From JADJNY01 sp046349615 (GTDB lineage: Bacteria; Planctomycetota; UBA1135; GCA-002686595): DNA of 64,000 nt. The stretch lies in contig JAXMBZ010000016.1 of assembly GCA_046349615.1 (NCBI GenBank), positions 53,575 through 117,574 on the forward strand. Direction: 5' to 3'. The notes beneath the pieces were generated by a model that was not told the origin of the DNA, searched no databases, and worked only from the letters and a program-made list of their open reading frames with translations. The translations under genes and the position numbers were made by a program. Below are positions 52,627 to 61,463 of this stretch, one piece after another (position 1 is the stretch's first letter; every line of letters begins with the position of its first letter).

Positions 52627-54204
52627 CTACTGCGCAGGTTGGAGGGCATAGAGGCCGACGCGGTCGGAGCGATCGCGCACGAGCAGCTTGTAGCGCCCCC
52701 CCGCTTCGACGCAGCGCCCTTGGAGGTTCATCGAGCGCGTGACGCCGATGAGATAGGCGGGCCACGTCGTCTGCGGCTCGTCGAAGCTGAACATGCGGGC
52801 GGGATAGCCGCGCTCCACCGCGACGAACAACGGATCGCGGGCGTCCCACGCGCCGAGCAGGTCCTCGATGCGGTGGTCCTCGAGGTACTCGTAGACGGGC
52901 TCGTACACGTGGTTCGAGTCGGGCTTGCCCGCGTAGACGCCCGCCACGAAGAGCGCGTCGCCCTCGCGGCCGAAGAGCGTGTTCCACGTCGTGATTCCGA
53001 GGAACGCCACGAGCGCCGCGAACGCGGCGACGGACGCGACGCTCGTCGTGCGCACGGCGATCCATCGCCCCGCTGCAGCACATCCCTCGGCCGCGAACAC
53101 GAACACGAGCAGCAGCGACGGGAGATAGATGCGCACGAGCGACGGGTTGTCGAACACGACGAAGAACACGGCCGCGGGGAGCACGGTCCAGGCCGCGAGG
53201 TACGCGAAATACCGGCGTTGCTCGCGCCACAGCACGCGTGCGCCGACGAGCGCGAGCGCCAAGACGGGGATCGAGATCTGGAGCGGCAGCTCCTGCACGT
53301 TCCACCACACGTCGAGCGTGATCTTGCGCGCCTCCGTCCAACTGAACTTGCCGAAGTTCGGATCGCTGAACCACCGCGAGTTCGCGAACTCGCTGTAGCG
53401 ATAGAGGAGCAGCGTGTAGAGCCCGATCGGCGTCGCCGCGAGGACGAACGCCCAGATCCGCCGCGAACCCAGCACGCGTCGCACGAGTCCGGCGCTCGCC
53501 CACGCGGGCGGATCGACCGGCGTCCGGAGCGCGATCCAAGCGAACGCGATCACCGCGAAGGCAATCACGTAGACCGAGATCATCTCCTGGAAGCCCAGTG
53601 CGCCGAGCATCGACAGCGCGAGCAGGAGCCCGAGCCCCGCGAGGCGACGGGTCGCGCTCTCGGGCGTGCGCTCGAGGAGCTCCCACCCGAGCGCGAACGT
53701 CGCGAACGCGAAGCACGTGCAGCCCATCTGCCCCCACCCGGTCCGCGAGTAGAAGGTGAAGAGCAGCGACACGGCGACGAGCGCCGCCGCGATCAGCCCG
53801 ACGTGCCGACGCGGCGGGAACGCACGCGCGTAGAACCACGCGAGGAGGACGCAGACCAACGCGCCGAGCACCGCGGAGTTCCCGCGCAACGCCGTGATCG
53901 GCGAGAGCCCGAGCCGGTACGTGTCGCGGAAGAGGAATTGGTGCAGGTAGGAGTGCTGGTACGTCTTCGCGAAGTTCGGCGCGCGCCCCCAATCCTCGAC
54001 GAGCTCACCAAACCACGTGCGGTCCTCCGCGATCCACTGCGCGAGGTCGGTGCTGCGCGGGAGTTCGTGGAGACGCGCGGAGTACAGGTACTGGCCGTCG
54101 TCGGGCGACAGCCGGAACGCCGTGAGGTCCCGCGTGCGCAGGAAGACGGCCGTCGCGAGAATGCACGCGAGGCACAGCCACTCCCACGGACGCAGCCCCT
54201 TCAC
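52627..54204 (-). CDS. Polytopic membrane protein, glycosyltransferase family 39/ArnT-like
   Basis: This is a 525-residue integral membrane protein with about ten to twelve helices. The N-terminal part, LTAFRLSPDDGQYLYSARLH near residue 29, has an acidic pair after the first helix, as in GT-C glycosyltransferases (DD/DE motif for lipid-linked sugar transfer). ARAFPPRRHVGLIAAALVAV and LLLVFVFAAEGCAAAGRWIA are typical of the PMT/ArnT-like set. Donor and acceptor cannot be predicted. It precedes the sulfatase-like gene with a one-base gap, so the two products probably act on the same envelope glycan or lipid. Confidence 0.72.
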   Translation of the reverse strand: MKGLRPWEWLCLACILATAVFLRTRDLTAFRLSPDDGQYLYSARLHELPRSTDLAQWIAEDRTWFGELVEDWGRAPNFAKTYQHSYLHQFLFRDTYRLGLSPITALRGNSAVLGALVCVLLAWFYARAFPPRRHVGLIAAALVAVSLLFTFYSRTGWGQMGCTCFAFATFALGWELLERTPESATRRLAGLGLLLALSMLGALGFQEMISVYVIAFAVIAFAWIALRTPVDPPAWASAGLVRRVLGSRRIWAFVLAATPIGLYTLLLYRYSEFANSRWFSDPNFGKFSWTEARKITLDVWWNVQELPLQISIPVLALALVGARVLWREQRRYFAYLAAWTVLPAAVFFVVFDNPSLVRIYLPSLLLVFVFAAEGCAAAGRWIAVRTTSVASVAAFAALVAFLGITTWNTLFGREGDALFVAGVYAGKPDSNHVYEPVYEYLEDHRIEDLLGAWDARDPLFVAVERGYPARMFSFDEPQTTWPAYLIGVTRSMNLQGRCVEAGGRYKLLVRDRSDRVGLYALQPAQ

Positions 54205-54208
54205 GCGT

Positions 54209-54601
54209 TCATCCCCCCGCGAGCGCGATGCAGTCGATCTCGACGAGCACGTCCTTCGGCAGCCGCGCGACCTCGACCGTCGAGCGCGCCGGCGGCGTGT
54301 CGCCGGTGAAGTGCTTCCCGTAGACCGCGTTCATCGCGGCGAAGTCGTCCATGCTCTTCAAGAAGACGGTGCACTTGACCACCTTCGACAGGTCGGTCCC
54401 CGCCGCTTTCAGCACGGCGGTCAGGTTCTGGAGCACGCGCTCGGTCTGCACCGCGACGTCGCCGGGCACGATCGACATCGTCTTCGGGTCGAACGCGATC
54501 TGCCCCGAGCAGTGCACGAGGCCCCCGGCGACGATCGCCTGGCTGTAGGGTCCGATGGCTTGGGGGGCGTCCTGCGTGGCGATCTTCTTGCGCGCGGTCA
54601 T
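54209..54601 (-). CDS. ridA: RidA family reactive intermediate deaminase
   Basis: This is a 130-residue cytoplasmic trimeric enzyme that hydrolyses reactive enamine/imine intermediates from PLP enzymes. QAIGPYSQAIVAGGLVHCSG near residue 15, QTERVLQNLTAVLKAAG, VVKCTVFLKSMDDFAAMNAV and PARSTVEVARLPKDVLVEID near 103 are full RidA motifs, including the catalytic arginine in PARSTV. This is the classical member, in contrast to the lipoprotein form at 50231. It ends 4 bases before the membrane protein gene. Confidence 0.95.
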   Translation of the reverse strand: MTARKKIATQDAPQAIGPYSQAIVAGGLVHCSGQIAFDPKTMSIVPGDVAVQTERVLQNLTAVLKAAGTDLSKVVKCTVFLKSMDDFAAMNAVYGKHFTGDTPPARSTVEVARLPKDVLVEIDCIALAGG

Positions 54602-54828
54602 GCGGGGTCTCCGTGGGGTGAACCGATCCTCCTTATGTACCGGATCCCCCGCCGCGATGCAGGCGGCGGGCGCCGCGGAGGGAGCGAAACCCCGGCGGGA
54701 GCGCGCGGTTCCGCGGGAGTTCGAGCACGTTTCGAGGGTTTCGCGAGGCGACCTCGACCGCACAATCCCGAGGTCACGCCAAGGCTCGCGTCCCCCGCGC
54801 CGTCGAGCGGGCCACGAGAGGTTCCCCG

Positions 54829-56208
54829 ATGCTCCCCCATGCCGCCGTCGTGCTCGCCCTCGCCGCGAGCGGTCCCGCCCCGATCGTCGCGAGTCCTTTC
54901 GGTGCGGACGCGGCGCTCCAAGCGGGCGCGCTCCGCCCGCGGCTCGAGCGCGTGGAGCTCGTCGGGCTCGCGAGTTCGATCGCTCCCGCGCCGCCGCGCC
55001 AGGACGCGACGCCCGCTACCGCATCCGACGGGAGCGTGCGTCTCGGCGAGCGTCGCTTCGTGCTCGAAGCGCTCGACGCCGCGCCCGAGGGCACACCGCC
55101 CGCGCCGCCGCCGCGCCTCGTCGCGCGCGATGCCGCAGGAAAGGAGCTCTGGTCGCTCGAGCTCGGCCGCGCGCCGGCGCCCGACGAACCGGGCGCGTAC
55201 CTGTGGGCGCCGCGCCGGCCGAACGCGACCGAGAGCGCTCCGATCGCGCTCCAACAGGACGGCGACACGTTGCTCGCGTGCGCGCCGAACGGCGACCTCC
55301 TGCGCGTGAGTGCCGACGGGAAGCTGCTCGCGAAGCTCGAGCGCGTGTGGGAGTTCGAGCGCGGCTTCATCGGGCCGAGCGTGTGGACGCACCACCTCGC
55401 GCGCTTCGGCGTCGAGGACTTCGACGCGCAAGAGCGCACGCCGCCCGCGAACCTCGCCGAGCACGCCGAGTACGCGCGCGCCCTCGACCGCGCGCGCGCC
55501 GAGGAGACCGCGGGCGTCACCGGCGGGCCGATCGTCGCCGGTGAACGCGTCTTCGTCGCCGTCGCGTCGGCGAAGAAGGGCTCGTGGAGCGCCTACCTCG
55601 GGCGCGGCCGCGTGTACGAGCTCGACCACGACCTGCGCCCGCTCGGGCTCGTCGAGCTCCCGCGCGTGCCGCTCGGATCGCTCGCGACGGCCGACGCGGA
55701 CGGTGTCACGTGGGCGCTGCCGGAGAGCGGCCTCGCGCGCATCGCGACGACGCCGCAGCAAGAGCTGTGGGGCATGGGCCCGGGCGGCTGGGACCGCGTG
55801 CTGCACGTGCCGTGGACGAAGGAGCTGCGCGCCGTCGAGCGCGAAGCGTGGCTCGCGACCGACCCGGCGTGGCGCGGCGTGCTCTTCGCGGACGGGTTCG
55901 CGCTCACGTCACCCGACGGCGGCTTCGTCGCGCGGGAGGACGAGCACGTCGTGCGCTTCGCGCTCGTCCGCGTGCGCCTCGCGGACGGAGCGGAGCGCGC
56001 GCTCGAACTCCGCGTCCCCTACGAAGGCGAGCTCGCGCGCCCGACGACGAACTACAGCGGCGACGGGAAGAGCGTGCGTGCGATGGGGCCGTATGGGCTC
56101 GGGCTGACGGGCCTCGAGCGTGTCGGGCCGCGCCTCGTCGTCCACCTCGCGACGACGGCGAGCACGTGGACGGTCGAGTTCGAGCTCGCGAAGGTGCTCG
56201 GCGATTAA
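54829..56208 (+). CDS. Hypothetical secreted protein, 459 residues, possible beta-propeller
   Basis: The protein starts with a weak signal (HAAVVLALAASGPAPIVASP). The body is composed of repeated strand-turn units with WALPESGLARIATT, LACAPNGDLLRVSADGKLLA and FALTSPDGGFVARED, a pattern like WD/PQQ-type propellers, though no exact motif repeats. The function is unknown. The stop codon TAA at 56206-56208 is formed by the first bases of the inverted-repeat element inserted at 56207, so the natural C terminus may have been longer. The preceding 227 bases up to ridA hold no recognisable feature. Confidence 0.65.
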   Translation: MLPHAAVVLALAASGPAPIVASPFGADAALQAGALRPRLERVELVGLASSIAPAPPRQDATPATASDGSVRLGERRFVLEALDAAPEGTPPAPPPRLVARDAAGKELWSLELGRAPAPDEPGAYLWAPRRPNATESAPIALQQDGDTLLACAPNGDLLRVSADGKLLAKLERVWEFERGFIGPSVWTHHLARFGVEDFDAQERTPPANLAEHAEYARALDRARAEETAGVTGGPIVAGERVFVAVASAKKGSWSAYLGRGRVYELDHDLRPLGLVELPRVPLGSLATADADGVTWALPESGLARIATTPQQELWGMGPGGWDRVLHVPWTKELRAVEREAWLATDPAWRGVLFADGFALTSPDGGFVAREDEHVVRFALVRVRLADGAERALELRVPYEGELARPTTNYSGDGKSVRAMGPYGLGLTGLERVGPRLVVHLATTASTWTVEFELAKVLGD

Positions 56209-56422
56209 TACGGTGCCAGAGCACTCTTTCACCAGATGGCCGGTCGCGCGCGCCAGCTCCGCCGAAGGCCCAAGAGACATGGGTCGCTTCAGCTCCAAGA
56301 GGTGCGCTCGTGTCTCTGGATTCCTGCACCTCCCAGGCGGGCGACGGCACACGCGTGAGGAGCACGGCGCGCGCGCTCCAGTGGAAGCGCTATTCGGTGA
56401 AGAAGTGCTCTGGAACCGTATT
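56207..56422. mobile_element. 216-bp inverted-repeat element, copy 1
   Basis: This is a full copy of a MITE-like element. The ends are inverted repeats of about 33 bp beginning AATACGGTGCCAGAGCAC, with minor changes in this copy (CTCTTTCACC on the left, GGAACCGTATT on the right). The interior contains a second inverted repeat, AGAGACA(C/T)G against CGTGTCTCT. No transposase is encoded inside. Other full copies of exactly 216 bp start at 58393, 61170 and 62431. Confidence 0.88.
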
Positions 56423-56441
56423 CTGGTCAGACGTCTACGGT

Positions 56442-56897
56442 TCACCTGCCAGGAGCCGAGACCGCCGAAAACTCCATCCTACCTATGGGCAAGTAGAGAA
56501 TAGAAAAGGGAGCCAACGAAGCGGCGTCAAGCAACACCAAGTATCTATGTAGATCATTGACTGCAATACCATCTAGCATGACGTTATCAGCAAATGCCAC
56601 CACCAAACTGTGTTTTCCGCTCGGTGCCGCCGCAACAAGGTCACTAGGTTCGATAGTCCCTCCCATCACTTGGGCCGCATACCATGACAGCTCAATGTCG
56701 TCTGAACTAATGTACAACTGATATCTGGACGGATCATGCCCAAGGCGCCGCAGTATCGTCTGAGCAATGGCGCACTCAGGACCCTGCCTACCTGAGCCCA
56801 CCCCGGGACGACCGCAATTCTCAGGAGGCCTCAAATCCTCCAGATTGGTGCACGCCGTCACACACGCGGCCACGAACAGCAGAGCACTCACCTTCAT
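56442..56897 (-). CDS. Hypothetical lipoprotein, low GC
   Basis: This is a 151-residue protein beginning MKVSALLFVAACVTAC, with a lipobox cysteine near residue 16, then a mature part rich in polar residues (PECAIAQTILRRLGHDPSRY; ELSWYAAQVMGGTIEPSDL). No known domain is recognised. Its GC content is far lower than that of genes to its left, suggesting recent acquisition. A GAGGTG ribosome-binding site lies just before ATG 56897. It sits between an inverted-repeat element (20 bases from its 3' end) and a transposase remnant, the same arrangement as three other small exported-protein genes downstream. Confidence 0.7.
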   Translation of the reverse strand: MKVSALLFVAACVTACTNLEDLRPPENCGRPGVGSGRQGPECAIAQTILRRLGHDPSRYQLYISSDDIELSWYAAQVMGGTIEPSDLVAAAPSGKHSLVVAFADNVMLDGIAVNDLHRYLVLLDAASLAPFSILYLPIGRMEFSAVSAPGR

Positions 56898-57050
56898 TGA
56901 ACACCTCGGCAATACAAGATAAACGCTCGCACGATTGACAGAGGGGGTCCAGGCATCCAGTGCGTCCGCGGAACATGAATTGGATTTCCCCACCACTCCA
57001 ATTCATCACTCAAAACGACACGATGCTTGCCATCGACCTCTTCGTACTCC

Positions 57051-57690
57051 TGTGGTGATCACGAAACACCTGCACCGGCAGAGGAGCTGAAGGGCACGCC
57101 GCCTCGGGTTCGAGTGACCATTCCAAACCGCTCGAGCGTTCCGTAGATCGCCTGCCGCGTCGCACGCCGTCGAGCACGCGCACCTTGCGCGTCGCGCACA
57201 GCGTTCTCGATCGCACAGCAGGCCGCTTGGTGGAAGCTCTCACGGCACGCCCAAGACTCCGCCGGCCGCATCTCCCTGTCAAGCTGCTCCGCTGTTTTGT
57301 AGCCCCTGCTCCCCCGCAGTCGACCGCGATCGAGACGATCCCGCGCGCGCTGCACCTCGACGCACCAGGCTGGAGAGCGCATCTCGTCCACGTCGCCGAC
57401 CCACACGCGATCCCCCAGGCCCGCGAGCTCGCGCTCGCTGCCAACCCCGCACTCCGCCTTCAGCTCACCAATCCCCCGCTCTCAGGCTGCATTGTGCTGC
57501 GGCGTGCGCGGCTCGTCCACCAGCTCCACCACACCGTGCTTCGCGCACGACTGCGCCACCTCAGCACTGCAGTACGCCAACCCATTGTCGTGACTCAAGA
57601 CAAAAGGCGCTGCGCCACGCTCCACACGAGCGCGCTCCAGGATCCCCACGATCCTCCTTCGTTCAGCGCCGCACTGAATCGATTCGCGTG
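57051..57690 (-). pseudogene. DDE integrase/transposase remnant A
   Basis: This is the C-terminal two thirds of an rve-type transposase. Translation of the minus strand gives PFVLSHDNGLAYCSAEVAQ (second catalytic Asp), VVELVDEPRTPQHNAA, an in-frame TGA at 57484-57482, then ERGIGELKAECG (third catalytic Glu), and a helical tail to the stop at 57059. The N-terminal part is missing. The end of the element, TGTGGTGATCACG at 57051, matches the ends at 60155 and 63796. It is inactive because of truncation and the stop codon. Confidence 0.8.
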
Positions 57691-57752
57691 CTGAAGAGCA
57701 CGATGAACGTCCGACGTTGGCGGCGTGGGCGGACAGAGCGCGCGGACTCGCG

Positions 57753-57782
57753 ATCGGGTGAAGAAGTGCTCTGGCACCGTAT
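57753..57782. mobile_element. Solo end of the inverted-repeat element
   Basis: GGTGAAGAAGTGCTCTGGC and CACCGTAT form one inner-to-outer terminal repeat, without the rest of the 216-bp element. Its outer side faces the coaD gene, which starts its 3' end 33 bases further on. It is likely the residue of a deleted or recombined copy. Confidence 0.75.
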
Positions 57783-57814
57783 CGGATCGATCGAGAGCGC
57801 GAACGCCCTCACCC

Positions 57815-58312
57815 TCACCGCCCAAGCTTCTTCGCGAGCGCCCGCGCCACGTTCGTCGGCACGAACGGCGCCGCATCGCCGCCGAGCTCCGCGATCTGGC
57901 GCACCAGCGTGCTCGACACGTGCGCGAACTCCGGCGCCGGCACGAAGAAGACCGTGTCGATCCTTGGCAGCATCGCGCGGTTCGTCAGCGCCATCTGCAC
58001 CTCGAAGTCGAAGTCCGTCCCGCTCCGCACCCCGCGCACGAGCACGTCCGCGCCGAGCTTCTCCGCCGCGTCGACGGAGAGCCCTTCGATCAGCTCGACC
58101 TCGACCCCGCCGAACTCCGCGAGCGCTTCCCGCGCGAGCCGCACCCGCTCCTCCGCCGTGAACAGCGTCTTCTTCGCCGCGTTGTGCGCGATCCCGACCG
58201 TGACGCGCCCGAAGAGCTGGCGCGCGCGCCGCACGAGGTCGACGTGCCCGAGCGTCAACGGATCGAACGTGCCGGGGAAGAGCGCATGACGCGCGTTCGC
58301 GTGGGTCGCCAT
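57815..58312 (-). CDS. coaD: Phosphopantetheine adenylyltransferase
   Basis: This is the penultimate enzyme of coenzyme A synthesis, transferring AMP from ATP to 4'-phosphopantetheine. The nucleotidyltransferase motif appears as FPGTFDPLTLGHVDLVRRA near residue 12 (TxGH), AHNAAKKTLFTAEERVRLAR near 45, VRGVRSGTDFDFEVQMALTN near 91 (RGxRxxxDFxxE) and FVPAPEFAHVSSTLVRQIAE near 121 (the ISSTxxR region). The length of 165 residues is normal, starting at ATG 58312. The gene is probably essential. It is flanked on both sides by outer ends of the inverted-repeat element, and a truncated near-identical copy lies at 60751. Confidence 0.96.
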   Translation of the reverse strand: MATHANARHALFPGTFDPLTLGHVDLVRRARQLFGRVTVGIAHNAAKKTLFTAEERVRLAREALAEFGGVEVELIEGLSVDAAEKLGADVLVRGVRSGTDFDFEVQMALTNRAMLPRIDTVFFVPAPEFAHVSSTLVRQIAELGGDAAPFVPTNVARALAKKLGR

Positions 58313-58392
58313 CGACGACGAGCGTAGCAGACGAGCCGCCGACTTCCCCACTCCCGTCCCCGGCGCCGCGCTCCGCGCGCGATTCCTGCGGG

Positions 58393-58608
58393 AATACGGT
58401 GCCAGAGCACTTCTTCACCAGATAGCCGGTCGCGCGCGCCAGCTCCGACGCAGGCCCAAGAGACACGGGTTGCTTCAACTCCACGAGGTGCGCTCGTGTC
58501 TCTGGATTCCTGCACCTCCCAGGCGGGCGACGGTACTCGCATGAGGAGCACGGTGCGCACGCTCCAGTGGAAGCGCTATCCGGTGAAGAAGTGCTCTGGC
58601 ACCGTATT
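58393..58608. mobile_element. 216-bp inverted-repeat element, copy 2
   Basis: This full copy has 33-bp ends differing at one position, AATACGGTGCCAGAGCAC on the left and the complement on the right. The interior is similar to the other copies, including the AGAGACACG/CGTGTCTCT hairpin arms. It is followed after 2 bases by a 5'-truncated copy. Confidence 0.9.
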
Positions 58609-58610
58609 CT

Positions 58611-58762
58611 CAAGGGACACGGGTCGCTTTAGCTCCAAGAGGTGCTCTCGTGTCTCTGGATTCCTGCACCTCCCAGGCGGGCGACGGTACACGCGTGAGG
58701 AGCACGATGCGCGCGCTCCAGCGGAACCGCTATCCGGTGAAGAAGTGCTCTGGCACCGTATT
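58611..58762. mobile_element. Truncated inverted-repeat element next to copy 2
   Basis: Only the last 152 bases of the 216-bp element are present, lacking the first 64 (left end). The sequence is closer to copy 3 at 61170 than to the adjacent copy. The pair of full plus truncated copies is repeated at 62431-62800 with the same length (370 bases). Confidence 0.85.
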
Positions 58763-58776
58763 TCAGGAAACGAAGG

Positions 58777-58815
58777 CGCCCCGGGCTGGAGGGCTCGGGG
58801 CGTTTGTTGTTGTCT
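58777..58815 (+). terminator. Intrinsic terminator
   Basis: The stem CGCCCCG (58777-58783) and CGGGGCG (58796-58802) with a 12-base loop is followed by TTTGTTGTTGTC. It would end plus-strand transcription entering from the left, but no plus-strand gene precedes it now. The remaining 236 bases to the next gene show nothing. Confidence 0.6.
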
Positions 58816-59051
58816 AGACGACGGGCTCGCGATCGCGGTGATCACGAGGAGACTGGGGCTGCCCACCTCTGGCTTGGAACCCGCTCGACGTCAGCATTCG
58901 ACAAAGGTATTTGTCGATGCGTAACGATATGAGGATGCGTAACTGAAATCACTCCCGCAATTGTTGCCCCCCATCGCCTGGACTCAGAGCAACCGCACGA
59001 AGACATGATGCAGGCACGAGACTAGGTGCAATGCCTTGGACCCAATAGAGG

Positions 59052-60002
59052 TCACTTGGGACCCACAGGCACCTTCGGATGACGTGTTGCCCACATGACA
59101 CGCGCGGATTCTGCAAGACACCCGCTCAACTTCTCTCTGGCTGCACGCTCAAGCTCTCTGGCTTCAGCATCATCCTTTACCTGTTGTCTGGTGCGCGGTG
59201 AAATCGAGAAATCCCCACAAGGGACCACATCTATGGCTGCGACAACGCCCTGTGGATCTTCTACTGAAAGGACGTTAATAGCCTGCCTTGCGTACACTAC
59301 TAATGGATCATGAACAAACACTGTCGACGGAAACTCTGATGGCAACAACCAGTAGCCGGTCGAAGCATATTCAGCGACCAAGGCTACTTTGTCCTCAGTG
59401 CGAGCTGCCACATCTACACTCTGGCGCAGTTGACGAATATTGCCGGCGATCATAACCGCCAGTGTAAGTGCGTTTAGTTCCTGAGACGGGTGCTCAATGG
59501 ACTTTACCAGGGCCACCCATGACCGAACTTCATTGTCGCTACAAGTCGGTGCGCAAATAGTGACCGCTTTTGCAGCAAGGGGGAGATTGCTGCGACCATC
59601 CTCAATGATCTTTTCAAGCTTCTGGCGCCCTCCGGGGTGTTGAGACAGAGAGCCCAGTGCCTCTAGCGCCATGTCATGCATTCCAAGGTCCATACTCACC
59701 TTGGCGAGTTCAAGCAGTGCTGCAGAAGATCGAGAGGAGTAACAACTGGCGGCAGCTCGTACTACCTTAAGGTCATCCGTGCTGCACGCTGCATCATGCC
59801 CTGTTTCGCTCCGCGCCCTGGACAGAGCAGCCTTGGTTCGCTCAACGATTTCCATGAGAACAGGCTCGATCTCCGAACCTTCCTGTCGAATTATGTCTTG
59901 AGCAATTTTGGGATTCTCCTTGGTCTGAACTGACGCCCGGTTTGATCCGCAGGAGGCGAGCACCGTGGCGATTGCTGAACTTAGTAGTAGGTGTGATTTC
60001 AT
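59052..60002 (-). CDS. Hypothetical lipoprotein with helical repeats, low GC
   Basis: This is a 316-residue protein starting MKSHLLLSSAIATVLASCGS, with the lipobox cysteine near residue 18. The mature sequence is mainly helical, with LLELAKVSMDLGMHDMALEAL resembling a TPR/HEAT-like unit. No family could be named. GC content is about 50 percent, unlike the chromosome's main part. It lies on the minus strand between the truncated element at 58611 and a transposase remnant whose end is 153 bases from its ATG (compare 154 bases for the lipoprotein at 56442). Confidence 0.72.
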   Translation of the reverse strand: MKSHLLLSSAIATVLASCGSNRASVQTKENPKIAQDIIRQEGSEIEPVLMEIVERTKAALSRARSETGHDAACSTDDLKVVRAAASCYSSRSSAALLELAKVSMDLGMHDMALEALGSLSQHPGGRQKLEKIIEDGRSNLPLAAKAVTICAPTCSDNEVRSWVALVKSIEHPSQELNALTLAVMIAGNIRQLRQSVDVAARTEDKVALVAEYASTGYWLLPSEFPSTVFVHDPLVVYARQAINVLSVEDPQGVVAAIDVVPCGDFSISPRTRQQVKDDAEARELERAAREKLSGCLAESARVMWATRHPKVPVGPK

Positions 60003-60154
60003 TTCGACTCCAGTTGTCACCACTGCGGGATCGCCAGACACTTGCGCCGGAATCTAGCCTTGTTGAGGCCAGTCGTTCGAATTGTTCCAGCATGCTCAGC
60101 CGTAAATACTGTTCGCTCAGAGGGACTTACCGAACCGGCTAGAACTCCGTTCAT

Positions 60155-60494
60155 TGTGGTGTTCACGCCTGACTTTCCGGTTCCGGCTGCGACCATGGCC
60201 TACCGCCTCGGGTTCTTCTGACCAAGCCGTGCTCCTCGAGCGTGCACAGGACCGCGTTGCGCCGAGCACGGCGCTTGGCGCGTTTGTCCACGGCGCCCAG
60301 CTCGGCGAGTTCGACGTTCCTGCACACCGTTCGGTGGAAGCTCTCACGGCACACCCAATGGTCCCCCCGCGGCAGCGAGGCGTCAAGTTCGCTCGCCGTC
60401 CATCCTCCTCGACTGGACCGAGCACGGCACTCGTTCAGCGCCACCAGGCTGCGCTTCAGGCGCGCGCACCAGCGCGGCAACGCGACCTCGCAGG
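60155..60494 (-). pseudogene. Transposase C-terminal remnant B
   Basis: The minus strand encodes RSSRGGWTASELDASLPRGD, then HWVCRESFHRTVCRNVELAE and KRRARRNAVLCTLEEHGLVR with the ending RTRGGRPWSQPEPESQA, stop at 60163. This is the same kind of C terminus as remnant A (ESFHQAACCAIENAV; ATRQAIYGTLERFGMVTRTR). The catalytic core is missing; the fragment is cut at its upstream side by a piece of the inverted-repeat element. The outer end TGTGGTGTTCACGCC at 60155 is the conserved insertion-sequence terminus. Confidence 0.75.
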
Positions 60495-60540
60495 AATACG
60501 GTGCCAAAGCACTTCTTCACCAGCTTGCCGGTCGCGCGGG
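60495..60540. mobile_element. Left-end fragment of the inverted-repeat element
   Basis: AATACGGTGCCAAAGCAC and the following 28 bases, up to GGTCGCGCGGG, correspond to the first 46 bases of the 216-bp element, with one change in the repeat. It is directly followed by another element. Confidence 0.75.
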
Positions 60541-60542
60541 GG

Positions 60543-60751
60543 AATACGGTGCCAGAGCACTTTTCACCACGTAGCCCGTCACGCTCACGCGCTCCGATGA
60601 GAGCTCCCGGAGCATCGCTCTCCACGGATCTCCTTTTAGCTTCGCTTCCAGCGCACGGACGAGCCGCGCGGCGCGTCAGAAACGGAGGACGGTCGAGGAG
60701 CGCGCTCCTGCAACCGTGCTATCCGGTGACAAAGTGCTCTGGCACCGTGTT
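60543..60751. mobile_element. Inverted-repeat element variant with a different interior
   Basis: The ends are the same terminal repeats (AATACGGTGCCAGAGCAC with a short deletion on the left, TGACAAAGTGCTCTGGCACC on the right), but the 150 bases between them do not resemble the interior of the 216-bp copies. The total is 209 bases. It may be a separate member of the family that shares only the ends recognised by a transposase. Confidence 0.65.
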
Positions 60752-61168
60752 CACCCGAGCTTCTTCGCGAGCGCCCGCGCCACGTTCGCCGGCACGAACG
60801 GCGCCGCATCGCCGCCGAGTTCCGCGATCTGGCGCACCAGCGTGCTCGACACGTGCGCGAACTCCGGCGCCGGCACGAAGAAGACCGTGTCGATCCGCGG
60901 CAGCATCGCGCGGTTCGTCAGCGCCATCTGCACCTCGAAGTCGAAGTCCGTCCCGCTCCGCACCCCGCGCACGAGCACGTCCGCGCCGAGCTTCTCCGCC
61001 GCGTCGACGGAGAGCCCTTCGATCAGCTCGACCTCGACGCCGCCGAACTCCGCGAGCGCTTCCCGCGCGAGCCGCACCCGCTCCTCCGCCGTGAACAGCG
61101 TCTTCTTCGCCGCGTTGTGCGCGATCCCGACCGTGACGCGCCCGAAGAGCTGGCGCGCGCGCCGCACG
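60751..61168 (-). pseudogene. coaD: Truncated duplicate of coaD
   Basis: About 415 bases are nearly identical to the intact coaD at 57815 (roughly five differences seen by eye in 400 bases). The copy covers residues from RRARQLFGRVTVG to the C terminus and lacks the first 40 or so residues with the TxGH active-site motif, so it cannot be functional. Both limits coincide with ends of inverted-repeat elements (60751 and 61170), and its stop codon uses the last base of the left-hand element. Confidence 0.88.
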
Positions 61169-61169
61169 G

Positions 61170-61385
61170 AATACGGTGCCAGAGCACTTCTTCACCAGAT
61201 AGCCGATCGCGCGCGCCAGCTCCGCCGAAGGCCCAAGGGACACGGGTCGCTTTAGCTCCAAGAGGTGCTCTCGTGTCTCTGGATTCCTGCACCTCCCAGG
61301 CGGGCGACGGTACACGCGTGAGGAGCACGATGCGCACGCTCCAGCGGAAGCGCTATCCGGTGAAGAAGTGCTCTGGCACCGTATT
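61170..61385. mobile_element. 216-bp inverted-repeat element, copy 3
   Basis: This is a full copy with intact ends and the internal hairpin arms. The left outer end abuts the coaD fragment after two bases. The right side is followed by a low-GC gene on the minus strand. Confidence 0.9.
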
Positions 61386-61463
61386 CTGACTGCACATGCG
61401 CCACATCGCGTCCAACACTCGGCGCGATCCAGTCGCATCGCTTCACACATTTCCTGGCGGCAC

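Noticed and set aside
57663..58613. 316-codon minus-strand frame running through an inverted-repeat element and coaD
   Set aside because: It is out of frame with coaD, which has full motifs; the frame stays open only because the element and the GC-rich DNA lack stops.
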